From Pandoraea captiosa (GTDB lineage Bacteria; Pseudomonadota; Gammaproteobacteria; Burkholderiales; Burkholderiaceae), in NCBI RefSeq assembly GCF_902459775.1, contig NZ_CABPSQ010000005.1:216258-280257 (forward strand): a stretch of DNA of 64,000 nt, given 5' to 3'. Positions 47,462 through 57,530 of the stretch are shown here, piece after piece. Position numbers and translations under genes: made by a program. The notes under the pieces were generated by a model that made no database searches, was not told the DNA's origin, and saw only the letters and a list, made by a program, of their open reading frames with translations. How positions within the stretch are numbered: the first letter of the stretch is position 1; the number at the start of each line of letters is the position of its first letter.

Positions 47462-48157
47462 ATGCCTGATTTGACGGTGGTGGACGACTCGATTCCGGTC
47501 ATTACGGTGGACGGCCCGACGGCATCCGGCAAGGGCACGGTGGCGCACCGTGTGGCCGATGAACTGGGCTTTCATTACCTCGACAGCGGCGCACTTTACC
47601 GGCTGACGGCGCTGGCCAGCGCCCGTCACGGCATCGATCCGGACGACGTCGGCGCCCTGTCGGTGCTCGCCGAGACGTTGGACGTGCGCTTCCGCGATCA
47701 GCGTATCTGGTTGTCCGGCGAGGACGTGACGGACGCCATTCGCGCCGAAGCCATCGGCAACCGGGCCTCCGCCATTGCCGTGCACAAGGCGGTCCGTCAG
47801 GCGCTCATGGCGCTCCAGCGCGGCTTCAAGACGGCGCCGGGCCTCGTCGCAGATGGTCGGGACATGGGGACGGTGATCTTTCCGGAAGCCGATCTGAAGG
47901 TGTTTTTGACCGCAACGCCACAGGCGCGTGCCGAGAGGCGATATAAGCAATTGATAGAAAAAGGATTTTCTGCTAACATAGACAGTCTCATGCTGGACCT
48001 TGAGGCGCGCGATGCGCGGGATCGTACCCGGGCGGAGGCGCCGCTAAGGCCGGCAGAGGGTGCGCGGGTACTCGACACATCGGGGCTGAACGTCGATCAG
48101 GCGGTGGCTCAGGTGCTCGAATGGTTCGCGCAAGTGCAGTACCCGCAAGGCGCCTGA
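47462..48157 (+). CDS. cmk: Cytidylate kinase
   Basis: A 231-aa CMP/dCMP kinase. P-loop [12 protein letters not shown] (about 16-27), [13 protein letters not shown] and the C-terminal lid [13 protein letters not shown] are diagnostic. The annotated ATG has its AAAGG directly adjacent (no spacing); in-frame TTG at 47471 or GTG at 47477/47480 would be better spaced but shorten the N-terminus by three to six residues. It precedes rpsA as usual; the promoter region is shared with mntH. Confidence 0.93.
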   Translation: MPDLTVVDDSIPVITVDGPTASGKGTVAHRVADELGFHYLDSGALYRLTALASARHGIDPDDVGALSVLAETLDVRFRDQRIWLSGEDVTDAIRAEAIGNRASAIAVHKAVRQALMALQRGFKTAPGLVADGRDMGTVIFPEADLKVFLTATPQARAERRYKQLIEKGFSANIDSLMLDLEARDARDRTRAEAPLRPAEGARVLDTSGLNVDQAVAQVLEWFAQVQYPQGA

Positions 48158-48271
48158 CCGGATGTTTCATGCAGTCATTCGGCAAGGCTTTGTTTAACCT
48201 TTAACCCAACCGTTGCACGTTGTCGTCAGCCCCCCTTAGGCAGATGAGCGTCAGCGGCGTAATCCACTTTT

Positions 48272-49975
48272 ATGTCCGACCTGCAAACCTCGACCAACGA
48301 ATCTTTCGCGGCGCTTTTCGAAGAGTCGCTCTCCCGTCAAGACATGCGTGCTGGTGAAGTCATCAGTGCTGAAGTCGTTCGGGTTGACCACAACTTCGTG
48401 GTCGTCAACGCCGGCCTCAAGTCCGAAGCGTACATCCCCATCGAAGAATTCCTGAATGATCAGGGCGAGGTCGAAGTTCAGGCCGGCGATTTCGTTTCCG
48501 TGGCGATCGACGCCCTGGAAAACGGCTACGGCGACACCGTGCTGTCGCGCGACAAGGCCAAGCGTCTGGCCTCGTGGCTGCAACTGGAAAAAGCCCTCGA
48601 ATCGGGCGACCTCGTGACCGGTACGATCACCGGCAAGGTCAAGGGCGGCCTGACCGTGATGGTCAACGGCATCCGTGCATTCCTGCCGGGTTCGCTGGTT
48701 GATACGCGTCCGGTCAAGGATACGACCCCGTACGAAGGCAAGACCCTCGAATTCAAGGTTATCAAGCTCGATCGCAAGCGCAACAACGTTGTGCTGTCGC
48801 GTCGTGCCGTGATCGAAGCCACCCAGGGTGAAGAGCGCGCCAAGCTGCTCGAGACGCTCAAGGAAGGCGCGATCGTCAAGGGCGTGGTCAAGAACATCAC
48901 CGACTACGGCGCGTTCGTCGACCTCGGCGGCATCGATGGCCTGCTGCACATCACCGACATCGCATGGCGTCGCGTGCGTCACCCGAGCGAAGTTCTCTCG
49001 GTTGGCCAGGAAGTCACCGCCAAGATCCTCAAGTTCGATCAGGAAAAGGGTCGTGTCTCGCTGGGCGTCAAGCAACTCGGCGAAGATCCGTGGGAAGGCA
49101 TTGCTCGCCGTTACCCGCAAGGCACCCGCCTGTTCGGCAAGGTCACCAACATCACCGACTACGGCGCATTCGTCGAAGTGGAATCGGGCATCGAAGGCCT
49201 GGTTCACGTGTCGGAAATGGATTGGACCAACAAGAACGTTGCGCCGACCAAGGTTGTCCAGCTGGGCGACGAAGTCGAAGTCATGGTCCTCGAGATCGAC
49301 GAAGACCGTCGTCGTATCAGCCTCGGCATGAAGCAGTGCAAGCCGAACCCGTGGGATGACTTCTCGCGCAACTTCAAGAAGGGCGACAAGATCAAGGGCG
49401 CCATCAAGTCGATCACCGACTTCGGCGTGTTCATCGGTCTGCCTGGCGGCATCGACGGCCTGGTTCACCTCTCGGACCTGTCGTGGAGCGAAGCCGGCGA
49501 AGAAGCCGTCCGCAAGTACAAGAAGGGCGACGAAGTCGAAGCCGTGGTTCTGGGCATCGACGTCGAGAAGGAACGCATCTCGCTGGGTATCAAGCAGCTC
49601 GAAGGCGACCCGTTCAACACCTTCGTGGCGATCCACGACAAGGGCTCGATCGTTGACGGCACCATCAAGGCCGTTGATCCGAAGGGTGCTGTCGTCTCGC
49701 TGGGCGATGACGTCGAAGGCTACCTGCGCGCCTCGGAAATCTCGCACGACCGTGTGGAAGATGCCCGTAACGTGCTGAAGGAAGGCGAAGCCGTCAACGC
49801 AATGATCGTCAACATCGATCGCAAGTCGCGCAACATCAACCTGTCGATCAAGGCCAAGGATTCGGCCGAACAACAGGAAGCGATGAGCAAGATGTCGTCG
49901 GATAGCTCGGCAGCGAGCGGCACCACGAACCTCGGTGCCCTGCTCAAGGCCAAGCTGGACAGCCAGAATCAGTAA
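48272..49975 (+). CDS. rpsA: 30S ribosomal protein S1
   Basis: A 567-aa protein with six S1/OB domains (for example [35 protein letters not shown] and [15 protein letters not shown]), needed to bring many mRNAs to the ribosome. No Shine-Dalgarno precedes the ATG (TAATCCACTTTT), which is the known situation for rpsA, whose translation is autoregulated through leader structure. Codon use is strongly biased, as expected for a highly expressed gene. ihfB follows after 12 bp. Confidence 0.97.
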   Translation: MSDLQTSTNESFAALFEESLSRQDMRAGEVISAEVVRVDHNFVVVNAGLKSEAYIPIEEFLNDQGEVEVQAGDFVSVAIDALENGYGDTVLSRDKAKRLASWLQLEKALESGDLVTGTITGKVKGGLTVMVNGIRAFLPGSLVDTRPVKDTTPYEGKTLEFKVIKLDRKRNNVVLSRRAVIEATQGEERAKLLETLKEGAIVKGVVKNITDYGAFVDLGGIDGLLHITDIAWRRVRHPSEVLSVGQEVTAKILKFDQEKGRVSLGVKQLGEDPWEGIARRYPQGTRLFGKVTNITDYGAFVEVESGIEGLVHVSEMDWTNKNVAPTKVVQLGDEVEVMVLEIDEDRRRISLGMKQCKPNPWDDFSRNFKKGDKIKGAIKSITDFGVFIGLPGGIDGLVHLSDLSWSEAGEEAVRKYKKGDEVEAVVLGIDVEKERISLGIKQLEGDPFNTFVAIHDKGSIVDGTIKAVDPKGAVVSLGDDVEGYLRASEISHDRVEDARNVLKEGEAVNAMIVNIDRKSRNINLSIKAKDSAEQQEAMSKMSSDSSAASGTTNLGALLKAKLDSQNQ

Positions 49976-49987
49976 GGTCCAAGGCCT

Positions 49988-50281
49988 ATGACCAAGTCTG
50001 AATTGGTCAACCAGTTGGCGGCGCGGTTTCCCCAGTTGGTGCTCAAGGATGCCGATTTCGCGGTGAAGACGATTCTCGACGCGATGGCTGACGCGCTTGC
50101 GCGCGGTCATCGAATCGAAATCCGCGGCTTCGGCAGCTTTGGGCTCAACCGTCGGCCTCCGCGCGTCGGCCGCAATCCGAAGTCGGGCGAGAAAGTGATG
50201 GTGCCGGAGAAATTCGTGCCGCACTTCAAGCCCGGCAAGGAATTGCGAGAGCGGGTTGATCACAAGGCGTCGGACCAATAA
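49988..50281 (+). CDS. ihfB: Integration host factor beta subunit
   Basis: A 97-aa DNA-bending protein of the HU/IHF family ([38 protein letters not shown] with the intercalating Pro and beta-arm residues). It forms IHF with IhfA. It is 12 bp behind rpsA, as in E. coli, and followed by a strong terminator. Confidence 0.95.
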   Translation: MTKSELVNQLAARFPQLVLKDADFAVKTILDAMADALARGHRIEIRGFGSFGLNRRPPRVGRNPKSGEKVMVPEKFVPHFKPGKELRERVDHKASDQ

Positions 50282-50306
50282 GGCCCTTTGGGATCTACTA
50301 CGCAAG

Positions 50307-50331
50307 AAAAGCGCCTTCGGGCGCTTTTTTT
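50307..50331 (+). terminator. Rho-independent terminator after ihfB
   Basis: AAAAGCGCC-TTCG-GGCGCTTTTTTT: a stem closed by the very stable C(UUCG)G tetraloop and followed by seven T. Confidence 0.93.
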
Positions 50332-50529
50332 GTCTCTGGCGCTCGGCAGCGAATCGCGCATGCGGGCGATCGCCACAAATGTGAAGCCCTTTGCAGGAAC
50401 GACGCCTCGCGGAGCACATCCGGTACAATACGCCCACGTGCCGACCCGGTGCGTTGGGCGCTTCGATGCCCCGTACGGGCGGCCCAAGTTGCAAAACATA
50501 CGGCAATCCTGCCGCAGGAGCCTTTCGGC

Positions 50530-50823
50530 ATGAAGCTGATTGTTTGGATCGTTCGTCTGATCGTGTTCGTGGTGTTGCTGTGTCTTGCGCTCGCCAACAC
50601 CGGTGAGGTCACGTTGAACCTGTTCCTGGGTCATACGTGGACGGCGCCGCTCATCATGATTGGCCTGGCGTTTTTTGTGGTCGGCGGCATCATCGGCGTA
50701 CTTGCCACCTTGCCGAGCCTGATGCGCCAACGCCTGGAACTGCGTCGTACGCGCCGCGACCTTGCGCGCGCCCAGCGTGACCCCGAGGCGAGCGATCAGC
50801 CGCCGATGCTACCGCCGGTCTGA
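50530..50823 (+). CDS. lapA: Lipopolysaccharide assembly protein A (DUF1049)
   Basis: A 97-aa membrane protein with two helices (about 2-22 and 40-62) and a basic cytoplasmic tail (RQRLELRRTRRDLARAQRD). It works with LapB to control LPS synthesis through LpxC turnover. AGGAG at 50516-50520 fixes the ATG at 50530. The ihfB-lapA-lapB order is typical. The 248 bases before it hold the ihfB terminator and presumably a promoter. Confidence 0.9.
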   Translation: MKLIVWIVRLIVFVVLLCLALANTGEVTLNLFLGHTWTAPLIMIGLAFFVVGGIIGVLATLPSLMRQRLELRRTRRDLARAQRDPEASDQPPMLPPV

Positions 50824-50883
50824 CACGGCGCGGCGCGCGACACTCGCCATCTTCATCGACTGTTTCAACGACAACACGCATTC

Positions 50884-52059
50884 ATGGAATTCGAGGTCTG
50901 GTGGCTTCTCGCCATCCCCGTGATCTTCGGCTGTGGCTGGGTGGCTGCGCGACTGGACTTGCGCAGCCTGCTCTCGGAGAGCCGCAATCTGCCGGCATCC
51001 TATTTCCGCGGTCTGAATTTTCTGCTCAACGAGCAGCCGGACAAGGCGATCGACGCCTTTATCGAGGTCGCGAAGCTCGACCCCGAGACGACCGAACTGC
51101 ACTTCGCGCTCGGTAGCCTGTTTCGCCGTCGCGGCGAGACCGAGCGCGCCATTCGCGTGCATCAGAATTTGCTCTCGCGCGACGATCTTCCGCAGGCCGA
51201 TCAGGAACACGCCCTCTATGAACTCGGGCATGACTTTCTGAAGGCCGGGTTGCTCGATCGTGCGGAAGACGCCTTTGGCCGGTTGCATACCGGCGCTTAC
51301 GCCAAGGCTGCGCAGCACGCGAAGCTCACGATCTATCAGATCGAGAAGGAATGGCGCAAGGCGCTCGCAGAAGCCGAAATGCTGAGCGATCTCGATCCCG
51401 CCGTGTCGTATCGCAAGGAGATTGCACAGTTCCATTGCGAGTTGGCGCAGGAAGCGCTGCAGCGCAAGGACGTCGAAGCGGTCGGCCGCGAGCTGGATGC
51501 CGCGCTTGCCATCAATCCGGCAAATGTGCGTGCGCCGCTTCTGCGTGGCGATATGCTCCTCGCCGCTGGGGACGCCGAAGGCGCGTTGCAAGTGCTGCGC
51601 ACGATCGAAGCGCAGAATCCGATGTATCTCGGGCTGGCCGCCAAACGCGTGATGAAAGCGTACGAAGCGCTGGGGCGTGCGCCGGAGGGACTGGCGATGT
51701 TGCGTGACGCATTGCGCAAGAACCCGTCGGACGATCTGCTGGAAATCGTCTACGAGAAGACGTTGTCGCTCGAAGGGCCGGAGGCCGCGCTTCAGTTGAT
51801 GCGCGAACAGATGCATCGCGCGCCGAGCGCGCCGGGCATGGCGCGCCTGCTCGAAGCGAATGCGGTGACCGCGCACGGCGATATGCAGTCCGACCTGCAA
51901 CTCATGGGCAAGCTGATTACGCAGCGGACCAAATCGTTGCCACGCTACGTCTGCGACCAGTGCGGGTTTCGCGCCCGGCTCTTCTATTGGCAGTGCCCTG
52001 GCTGTAATGGCTGGGAGACGTACACGCCGCGCCGTGCCGACGTGCCGGCAGCATCATAA
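50884..52059 (+). CDS. lapB: Lipopolysaccharide assembly protein B (TPR and rubredoxin-like)
   Basis: A 391-aa protein: N-terminal membrane anchor (WWLLAIPVIFGCGWVAARL), TPR repeats from about 50 to 340 (for example FRGLNFLLNEQPDKAIDAFIEV), and a C-terminal rubredoxin-like metal site YVCDQCG...WQCPGCNGW (four Cys). It recruits LpxC to FtsH. It starts 60 bp after lapA. Confidence 0.93.
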   Translation: MEFEVWWLLAIPVIFGCGWVAARLDLRSLLSESRNLPASYFRGLNFLLNEQPDKAIDAFIEVAKLDPETTELHFALGSLFRRRGETERAIRVHQNLLSRDDLPQADQEHALYELGHDFLKAGLLDRAEDAFGRLHTGAYAKAAQHAKLTIYQIEKEWRKALAEAEMLSDLDPAVSYRKEIAQFHCELAQEALQRKDVEAVGRELDAALAINPANVRAPLLRGDMLLAAGDAEGALQVLRTIEAQNPMYLGLAAKRVMKAYEALGRAPEGLAMLRDALRKNPSDDLLEIVYEKTLSLEGPEAALQLMREQMHRAPSAPGMARLLEANAVTAHGDMQSDLQLMGKLITQRTKSLPRYVCDQCGFRARLFYWQCPGCNGWETYTPRRADVPAAS

Positions 52060-52080
52060 GTTTCATAACATCGCAAAATC

Positions 52081-53454
52081 ATGAAGATCACCATCATCGG
52101 TTCCGGCTACGTCGGCCTTGTCACGGGTGCCTGTCTCGCAGACGTCGGCAACGACGTGTTCTGTCTCGACGTCGATCCGCGCAAGATCGAGATCCTGAAC
52201 AACGGCGGCGTGCCGATCCACGAACCGGGTCTCCAGGAAGTCATCGCACGTAACCGCGAAGCCGGCCGGCTGCAATTCTCGACGGACGTCGAGGCCTCGG
52301 TCGCGCATGGCGACGTGCAATTCATCGCCGTGGGCACGCCCCCCGACGAAGATGGCTCGGCAGACCTGCAATACGTGGTGGCCGCCGCGCGCAACATTGG
52401 CCGCTACGCCAAGAGTTTCAAGGTCATCGTCGACAAGTCGACGGTCCCCGTCGGCACGGCTGACAAAGTGCGCGCAGCGGTGGCCGAGGAACTCGCCAAG
52501 CGCGGCGAGGACGTGAAGTTCTCCGTGGTCTCGAACCCCGAATTCCTCAAGGAAGGCGCGGCGGTGGACGACTTCATGCGCCCGGACCGTATCGTGATCG
52601 GCGTGGACGACGACGCCGACGGCCAGCAGGCGCGCGCCATGATGAAGCGCCTGTATTCGCCGTTCAACCGCAATCACGAGCGCACGCTGTACATGGATGT
52701 TCGCTCGGCGGAATTCACCAAGTACGCCGCCAACGCCATGCTGGCCACGCGTATCTCGTTCATGAACGAGCTGGCCAATCTCGCCGATCGCGTGGGCGTT
52801 GATATCGAAGACGTGCGTCAGGGCATCGGTTCGGATCCGCGCATCGGTTACCACTTCCTCTACGCCGGTTGCGGATATGGTGGTTCCTGCTTCCCGAAGG
52901 ACGTTCAGGCGCTCGTGCGCACTGCCGAAGACTACGGTTTGCCGCTACGAATTCTCAACGCCGTGGAAGCCGTCAACGAGACGCAAAAGACGGTGCTGAT
53001 CGACAAGATCGTCGCGCGTCTGGGCGACGACCTCAAGGACAAGACGTTTGCGCTGTGGGGCCTGGCGTTCAAGCCGAATACCGACGACATGCGCGAAGCG
53101 CCGAGCCGCCGCGTGATCGCGGAGCTGGTGCGTCGCGGTGCGCGCGTGCGTGCATACGACCCGGTGGCCCTCGAAGAGGCACGTCGCGTTGTGGCGCTGG
53201 ACTTCGCCGACGATGCGCAGGCGCACAGCCGCGTCGAATTCTGTGCGACGCAGAACGACACGCTGAGCGGCGCAGACGCCCTGGTCATCGTCACCGAATG
53301 GAAGGCTTTCCGCAGCCCTGACTTCGCCAAGGTGAAGTCCGCGTTGTCGCTGCCGCTGATCTTCGACGGCCGTAACCTGTACGAGCCGGAAGCCATGCAG
53401 GAACTGGGCATCGAGTATCACGCCATCGGCCGCGGGCTGAGCGAGTCCGCTTGA
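52081..53454 (+). CDS. ugd: UDP-glucose 6-dehydrogenase
   Basis: A 457-aa NAD-dependent enzyme making UDP-glucuronate, a precursor of surface polysaccharides and of 4-amino-arabinose for lipid A modification. N-terminal Rossmann [15 protein letters not shown], the catalytic Cys in YGGSCFPKD, and the C-terminal domain ([18 protein letters not shown]). It follows lapB closely and precedes the heptose genes. Confidence 0.95.
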   Translation: MKITIIGSGYVGLVTGACLADVGNDVFCLDVDPRKIEILNNGGVPIHEPGLQEVIARNREAGRLQFSTDVEASVAHGDVQFIAVGTPPDEDGSADLQYVVAAARNIGRYAKSFKVIVDKSTVPVGTADKVRAAVAEELAKRGEDVKFSVVSNPEFLKEGAAVDDFMRPDRIVIGVDDDADGQQARAMMKRLYSPFNRNHERTLYMDVRSAEFTKYAANAMLATRISFMNELANLADRVGVDIEDVRQGIGSDPRIGYHFLYAGCGYGGSCFPKDVQALVRTAEDYGLPLRILNAVEAVNETQKTVLIDKIVARLGDDLKDKTFALWGLAFKPNTDDMREAPSRRVIAELVRRGARVRAYDPVALEEARRVVALDFADDAQAHSRVEFCATQNDTLSGADALVIVTEWKAFRSPDFAKVKSALSLPLIFDGRNLYEPEAMQELGIEYHAIGRGLSESA

Positions 53455-53471
53455 ATTTCGAGGAACGACGC

Positions 53472-54461
53472 ATGACTTCGACGGCAACTTCGCTCACTCG
53501 CACGGTTCAGGCGCCTGGCGTGCCCAAGGTGGCCCGCGAGGCATTCAGCCATGCACGCGTGCTGATCGTTGGCGACGTGATGCTCGATCGCTACTGGTTT
53601 GGCGACGTCAATCGCATTTCGCCGGAAGCGCCCGTGCCGGTCGTGCACGTCAAGCGCAACGAGGAACGTCTCGGTGGCGCGGCGAACGTGGCGCTCAACG
53701 CCACGTCGCTGGGCGCCCAGGCCGGTCTGCTTTGCGTGCTCGGTGAAGACGAACCGGCCGAGCGTGTGGTCGACATGCTCGATGCGAGCGGCGTGACGGC
53801 GTTCGTGACGCGCGATGCCGATCTGGCGACGACCATCAAGCTGCGCATCGTGTCGCGTCAGCAGCAATTGCTGCGCATCGACTTCGAAAATCAGCCGGCG
53901 CGCGAAGTGCTGCTCGCTGTGCTCGATCAGTATCGTCAATTGCTCTCGAGCTACGACGTCGTGCTGCTCTCGGATTACGCCAAGGGCGGCCTGACGCATG
54001 TCCAGCCCATGATCGAGGCGGCGCGAGCCGCGGGCAAGCCCGTGCTGGTGGACCCGAAGGGCAGCGATTACGAGCGTTATCGTGGCGCGACCATCCTCAC
54101 GCCGAACCGCGCCGAGTTGCAGCAGGTCGTGGGGGTGTGGCGCTCGGAAGACGACCTGACTTCGCGCGCGCAAAATCTGCGCGAGTCGCTGGGACTCGAA
54201 GCGCTGCTGCTCACGCGTTCCGAAGAGGGCATGACGCTTTTCACGGAAGGCGGCGCATTGCACGTGCCCGCGCAGGCGCGTGAAGTGTATGACGTCTCAG
54301 GCGCGGGCGACACCGTGATCGCTACGCTGGCCGCGTCGCTTTCAGCCGGTCTGCCGTTGCCGCAGGCGGTCGTGCTTGCCAACCGCGCGGGCAGTATCGT
54401 CGTGGGCAAACTGGGTACCGCGACCGTCGACTACAACGAACTCTTTTCCGACCTGACATGA
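53472..54461 (+). CDS. hldA: D-glycero-beta-D-manno-heptose-7-phosphate kinase
   Basis: A 329-aa PfkB-family kinase ([36 protein letters not shown]; catalytic DVSGAGDTV) of the ADP-heptose pathway for LPS core. It is the stand-alone kinase, as in HldA/RfaE1; the adenylyltransferase half (HldC) is not in the window. GAGGAA lies upstream of the ATG at 53472. It overlaps hldD (ATGA). Confidence 0.93.
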   Translation: MTSTATSLTRTVQAPGVPKVAREAFSHARVLIVGDVMLDRYWFGDVNRISPEAPVPVVHVKRNEERLGGAANVALNATSLGAQAGLLCVLGEDEPAERVVDMLDASGVTAFVTRDADLATTIKLRIVSRQQQLLRIDFENQPAREVLLAVLDQYRQLLSSYDVVLLSDYAKGGLTHVQPMIEAARAAGKPVLVDPKGSDYERYRGATILTPNRAELQQVVGVWRSEDDLTSRAQNLRESLGLEALLLTRSEEGMTLFTEGGALHVPAQAREVYDVSGAGDTVIATLAASLSAGLPLPQAVVLANRAGSIVVGKLGTATVDYNELFSDLT

Positions 54462-55462
54462 CCATCATCGTGACGGGCGCTGCGGGCTTCATCGGCGCCA
54501 ATATCGTCAAAGCCCTCAATGAGCGCGGAGAGACCGACATCGTCGCGGTCGATAACCTCACGCGCGCCGACAAATTCCGCAACCTCGTCGATTGCGAGAT
54601 CAGCGATTACCTCGACAAGACCGACTTCGTTGCGCGTTTTCAGCGTCGCGAATTCGGTCGCGTGCGCGCGATTTTCCATGAAGGCGCCTGCTCCGACACG
54701 ATGGAGACGGACGGTCGCTACATGATGGAGAACAACTTCCGCTACACGCGTGCGTTGTTCGAGGCGTGCCAGTCGCAGACAGTGCCGTTCCTCTATGCGT
54801 CGTCGGCGGCGACCTATGGCGCCTCGGAGACGTTCGTGGAAACGCGTGAGTACGAGAAGCCGCTGAATGTCTACGGCTACTCGAAGTTTCTGTTCGACCA
54901 GATCGTGCGACGCGCAATGCGCGAAGCGGGCGGCAAGTTGCCGAGTCAGGTCGCGGGCTTCCGTTACTTCAACGTCTACGGGCCGCGCGAGGCGCACAAG
55001 GGCCGCATGGCGTCGGTGGCGTTCCATAACTTCAACGAATTCCGCGCCAATGGCCGTGTGAAGCTCTTCGGCGAGTACAACGGGTATGCCGCCGGTACGC
55101 AAAGCCGTGACTTCGTGTCGGTCGAGGACGTCGTGAAGGTCAACCTGCATTTCTTCGATCATCCGGAGCGCAGCGGCATCTTCAACCTGGGGACCGGGCG
55201 TGCACAGCCGTTCAACGACATTGCCGTCGCCGTGATCAATACGTTGCGCGAGGAGGCCGGCGAAGCGCCGCTTTCGCTTGACGAGATGGTGAAGCAGGGG
55301 ATCGTCGAGTACATTCCGTTCCCGGATGCACTTCGCGGCAAGTATCAGTGCTTCACGCAGGCGAGCATCGAACATCTGCGCACCGCCGGGGGGTATCAGC
55401 AACCGTTCTTCACCGTGGGCGAGGGCGTTTCGCGCTACGTGCGCTGGCTGCTGGCGCAGTAA
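54458..55462 (+). CDS. hldD: ADP-L-glycero-D-manno-heptose 6-epimerase
   Basis: A 334-aa SDR epimerase ([30 protein letters not shown] with catalytic Tyr/Lys; [14 protein letters not shown]) making the L,D-heptose for LPS. It is coupled to hldA by a four-base overlap. A terminator lies 29 bases downstream. Confidence 0.95.
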   Translation: MTIIVTGAAGFIGANIVKALNERGETDIVAVDNLTRADKFRNLVDCEISDYLDKTDFVARFQRREFGRVRAIFHEGACSDTMETDGRYMMENNFRYTRALFEACQSQTVPFLYASSAATYGASETFVETREYEKPLNVYGYSKFLFDQIVRRAMREAGGKLPSQVAGFRYFNVYGPREAHKGRMASVAFHNFNEFRANGRVKLFGEYNGYAAGTQSRDFVSVEDVVKVNLHFFDHPERSGIFNLGTGRAQPFNDIAVAVINTLREEAGEAPLSLDEMVKQGIVEYIPFPDALRGKYQCFTQASIEHLRTAGGYQQPFFTVGEGVSRYVRWLLAQ

Positions 55463-55490
55463 GTTCGAGCAGCGGTGGACGCCGACGACA

Positions 55491-55519
55491 CGGGGAGCCA
55501 GACGGCTCCCCGCGTTGTT
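55491..55519 (+). terminator. Rho-independent terminator after hldD
   Basis: A 9-bp perfect stem CGGGGAGCC/GGCTCCCCG with an AGAC loop, followed by CGTTGTTT. Confidence 0.75.
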
Positions 55520-55524
55520 TGCGG

Positions 55525-55585
55525 GGCATTCAAGGGCACCCAAGGGCATTCAGAGGGCATCCAAGGGCATCCAAGGGCATCCACA
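55525..55585. repeat. 10-bp tandem repeat, about six copies
   Basis: Imperfect head-to-tail copies of GGCATCCAAG (with GGCATTCAAG and GGCACCCAAG variants; one copy has an extra base) follow directly after the hldD terminator. Confidence 0.85.
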
Positions 55586-55660
55586 CGGCATTGTGGCGGG
55601 CAATGCGCTACGCGATGTGGGGGGATCCATGTCATCCTGGGGGCGACTGAGGCGTTAACT

Positions 55661-55698
55661 GGGTATCGGCGGTATCGGGGTATCGGCGGGTACCGGCC
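55661..55698. repeat. 9-10-bp tandem repeat, about four copies
   Basis: Imperfect copies of GGTATCGGC lie just before the Shine-Dalgarno of the ComEA-like gene. The 261-bp gap between hldD and this gene (55463-55723) is therefore mostly terminator and two repeat tracts. Confidence 0.7.
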
Positions 55699-55723
55699 CG
55701 AGTGACCTTTCAAGGAACAGATC

Positions 55724-56425
55724 ATGCTTCGCAAACTCTTGCTGGCGGTTGTTACCTTTTTTGCCCTGTGCTGCCTGGCCATGGCCGCCGTCGACATCAA
55801 TACCGCCGATCAGGCGCAACTCGAGACGCTCAAGGGCATCGGGCCGGTCAAGTCCAAGGCCATCATCGACGAACGGAATGCCCATGGGCCGTACAAGGAC
55901 GCCGACGACGTCGCCAAGCGCGTCAAAGGGCTAGGCGCCAAGTCCGTGTCGTCTCTGCAAGCCGAAGGGATGACCATCGGTGGGAAGGGCGGTGGCGCGG
56001 CACCGGCAACGCCCGCAACTTCTGCCAAGGCGCCAGCGGCGAGCCCCGCTCCGGCGCCGGCCACGGCCACGCAAAAGACGCCGACACCCACGCCGTCTGC
56101 CGCGCCGACGCCGACCCCTGCCTCGGCCGGGCCGACTGCTATCCCGGCAAAACCGGCGACATCAGTCACACCGGCCACACCGGTCACACCGGCCGCGGCC
56201 CCCTCGTCGGTAACCCCTGCTGCGGGCGCGGCTGATGCCAAGGCATCCAAATCGGGGAAGTCCAAGCAGTCCAAGACGACCGACGCTTCCAAGAGCACCC
56301 CACTGGCCGCAACGGCCCCTGCGACGGCATCCGCACCGGCTGCACCCGCCGATGCCGCGTCGTCCAAGTCATCCAAGTCGAAGAAGGCCAAGGCGCCGGC
56401 GGCAGCAAGCGCGCCAAAGCTCTGA
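55724..56425 (+). CDS. ComEA-like helix-hairpin-helix protein with long low-complexity tail
   Basis: A 233-aa protein: signal peptide (KLLLAVVTFFALCCLAMAA), then a ComEA-type HhH DNA-binding domain (VDINTADQAQLETLKGIGPVKSKAII, about 23-85), then some 145 residues rich in Ala, Pro, Thr, Ser and Lys, including PTPTPSAAPTPTPAS and a KSGKSKQSK/SKSSKSKK end. Betaproteobacterial ComEA is normally about 100 aa, so the tail is an addition. The role would be DNA binding in the periplasm during competence; the lysines in the tail could help. AAGGA is upstream. Confidence 0.83.
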   Translation: MLRKLLLAVVTFFALCCLAMAAVDINTADQAQLETLKGIGPVKSKAIIDERNAHGPYKDADDVAKRVKGLGAKSVSSLQAEGMTIGGKGGGAAPATPATSAKAPAASPAPAPATATQKTPTPTPSAAPTPTPASAGPTAIPAKPATSVTPATPVTPAAAPSSVTPAAGAADAKASKSGKSKQSKTTDASKSTPLAATAPATASAPAAPADAASSKSSKSKKAKAPAAASAPKL

Positions 56426-56551
56426 CAATCCGGAAGCGGCAAATCGCCGGGTGTGCGCGAGCGCGCCGCCCGGCCGGAAGACCTCAGCCTGAGCGCGCTG
56501 ATGGCCGGTGGATTAGAATGTTTCGATTCCCGACCGAAAAAGCTTAGCGCA

Positions 56552-57454
56552 ATGGCCTATAAGACTATCGAAGACACCATCGGCAACACGCCGCTGGTGC
56601 AACTGGTGCGTTTGCCCGACGACGAAGTTCGCCGCCGCAACAACGTGATTCTCGGCAAACTCGAGGGCAACAATCCGGCGGGGTCGGTGAAGGATCGTCC
56701 GGCGCTGTCGATGATCAAGCACGCGGAGTTGCGCGGGCGCATCAAGCCGGGCGATACGCTGATCGAGGCGACCTCCGGCAATACCGGCATTGCGCTCGCC
56801 ATGGCAGCGGCCATTCGTGGCTACAAGATGATCCTCATCATGCCGGAAGACCTCTCCATCGAGCGTCGTCAGAGCATGGGCGCGTACGGCGCACAGATCA
56901 TTCTCACGCCGGTCAAGGGCGGCATGGAGTATGCCCGCGACCTCGCCGAGCAGATGCAACGTGACGGACGCGGCATCATCCTCGATCAGTTCGCCAACCC
57001 TGACAACCCGCTCGCGCACTACGAGAGCACCGGTCCGGAAATCTGGCGCGACACCGAAGGCCGTGTCACCCACTTCGTCTCGGCCATGGGTACCACGGGC
57101 ACGATCATGGGGGTCTCGCAATATCTGAAGGAGCAGAGCGAGGCGGTCCAGATCATCGGCGCCGAACCGGCGGAAGGCTCGCGCATTCCCGGCATCCGCA
57201 AGTGGCCGGAAGCCTATCTGCCGAAGATCTTCGACCGGGCGCGTGTCGATCGCACCGTCTCGGTAACGCAGGCCGACGCGGAAATCATGGCCCGCAGACT
57301 CGCAGCCGAAGAGGGCATTTTCTGCGGTATCTCGGCCGCCGGCGCCTGCCAGATTGCGCTGAACCTGGCGCACGAAGTCGAGAACGCGACCATCGTGTTC
57401 GTCGTATGCGATCGTGGCGACCGGTATCTGTCGACGGGCGTGTTCCCGGCGTAA
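56552..57454 (+). CDS. cysM: Cysteine synthase B
   Basis: A 300-aa PLP-dependent synthase making cysteine from O-acetylserine and sulfide (CysM can also use thiosulfate). The PLP lysine is in NPAGSVKDRPAL, the phosphate loop is TSGNTG, and the CysM-type sequence EDLSIERRQSMGAYGA is present. The ATG at 56552 gives the family start. It completes the sulfur path begun by the cys genes at 2-6 kb. Confidence 0.94.
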   Translation: MAYKTIEDTIGNTPLVQLVRLPDDEVRRRNNVILGKLEGNNPAGSVKDRPALSMIKHAELRGRIKPGDTLIEATSGNTGIALAMAAAIRGYKMILIMPEDLSIERRQSMGAYGAQIILTPVKGGMEYARDLAEQMQRDGRGIILDQFANPDNPLAHYESTGPEIWRDTEGRVTHFVSAMGTTGTIMGVSQYLKEQSEAVQIIGAEPAEGSRIPGIRKWPEAYLPKIFDRARVDRTVSVTQADAEIMARRLAAEEGIFCGISAAGACQIALNLAHEVENATIVFVVCDRGDRYLSTGVFPA

Positions 57455-57479
57455 TCGCGAGCGCTGCCACATCAACGAG

Positions 57480-57504
57480 AACGGGACCCTCAGGTCCCGT
57501 TTTT
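57480..57504 (+). terminator. Rho-independent terminator after cysM
   Basis: A 9-bp stem AACGGGACC/GGTCCCGTT with a CTCA loop, followed by TTTT, in the gap to convergent mltB. Confidence 0.85.
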
Positions 57505-57530
57505 CGTAAGGTGACGGCGAGTCTCAGGCG

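Noticed and set aside
48251-50506. Long minus-strand open frame opposite rpsA and ihfB
   Set aside because: Antisense to strongly biased ribosomal-protein codons; it even crosses the ihfB terminator.
55525-55698. CRISPR-like array
   Set aside because: The units are 9-11 bp in direct contact with no spacers, so these are simple tandem repeats.
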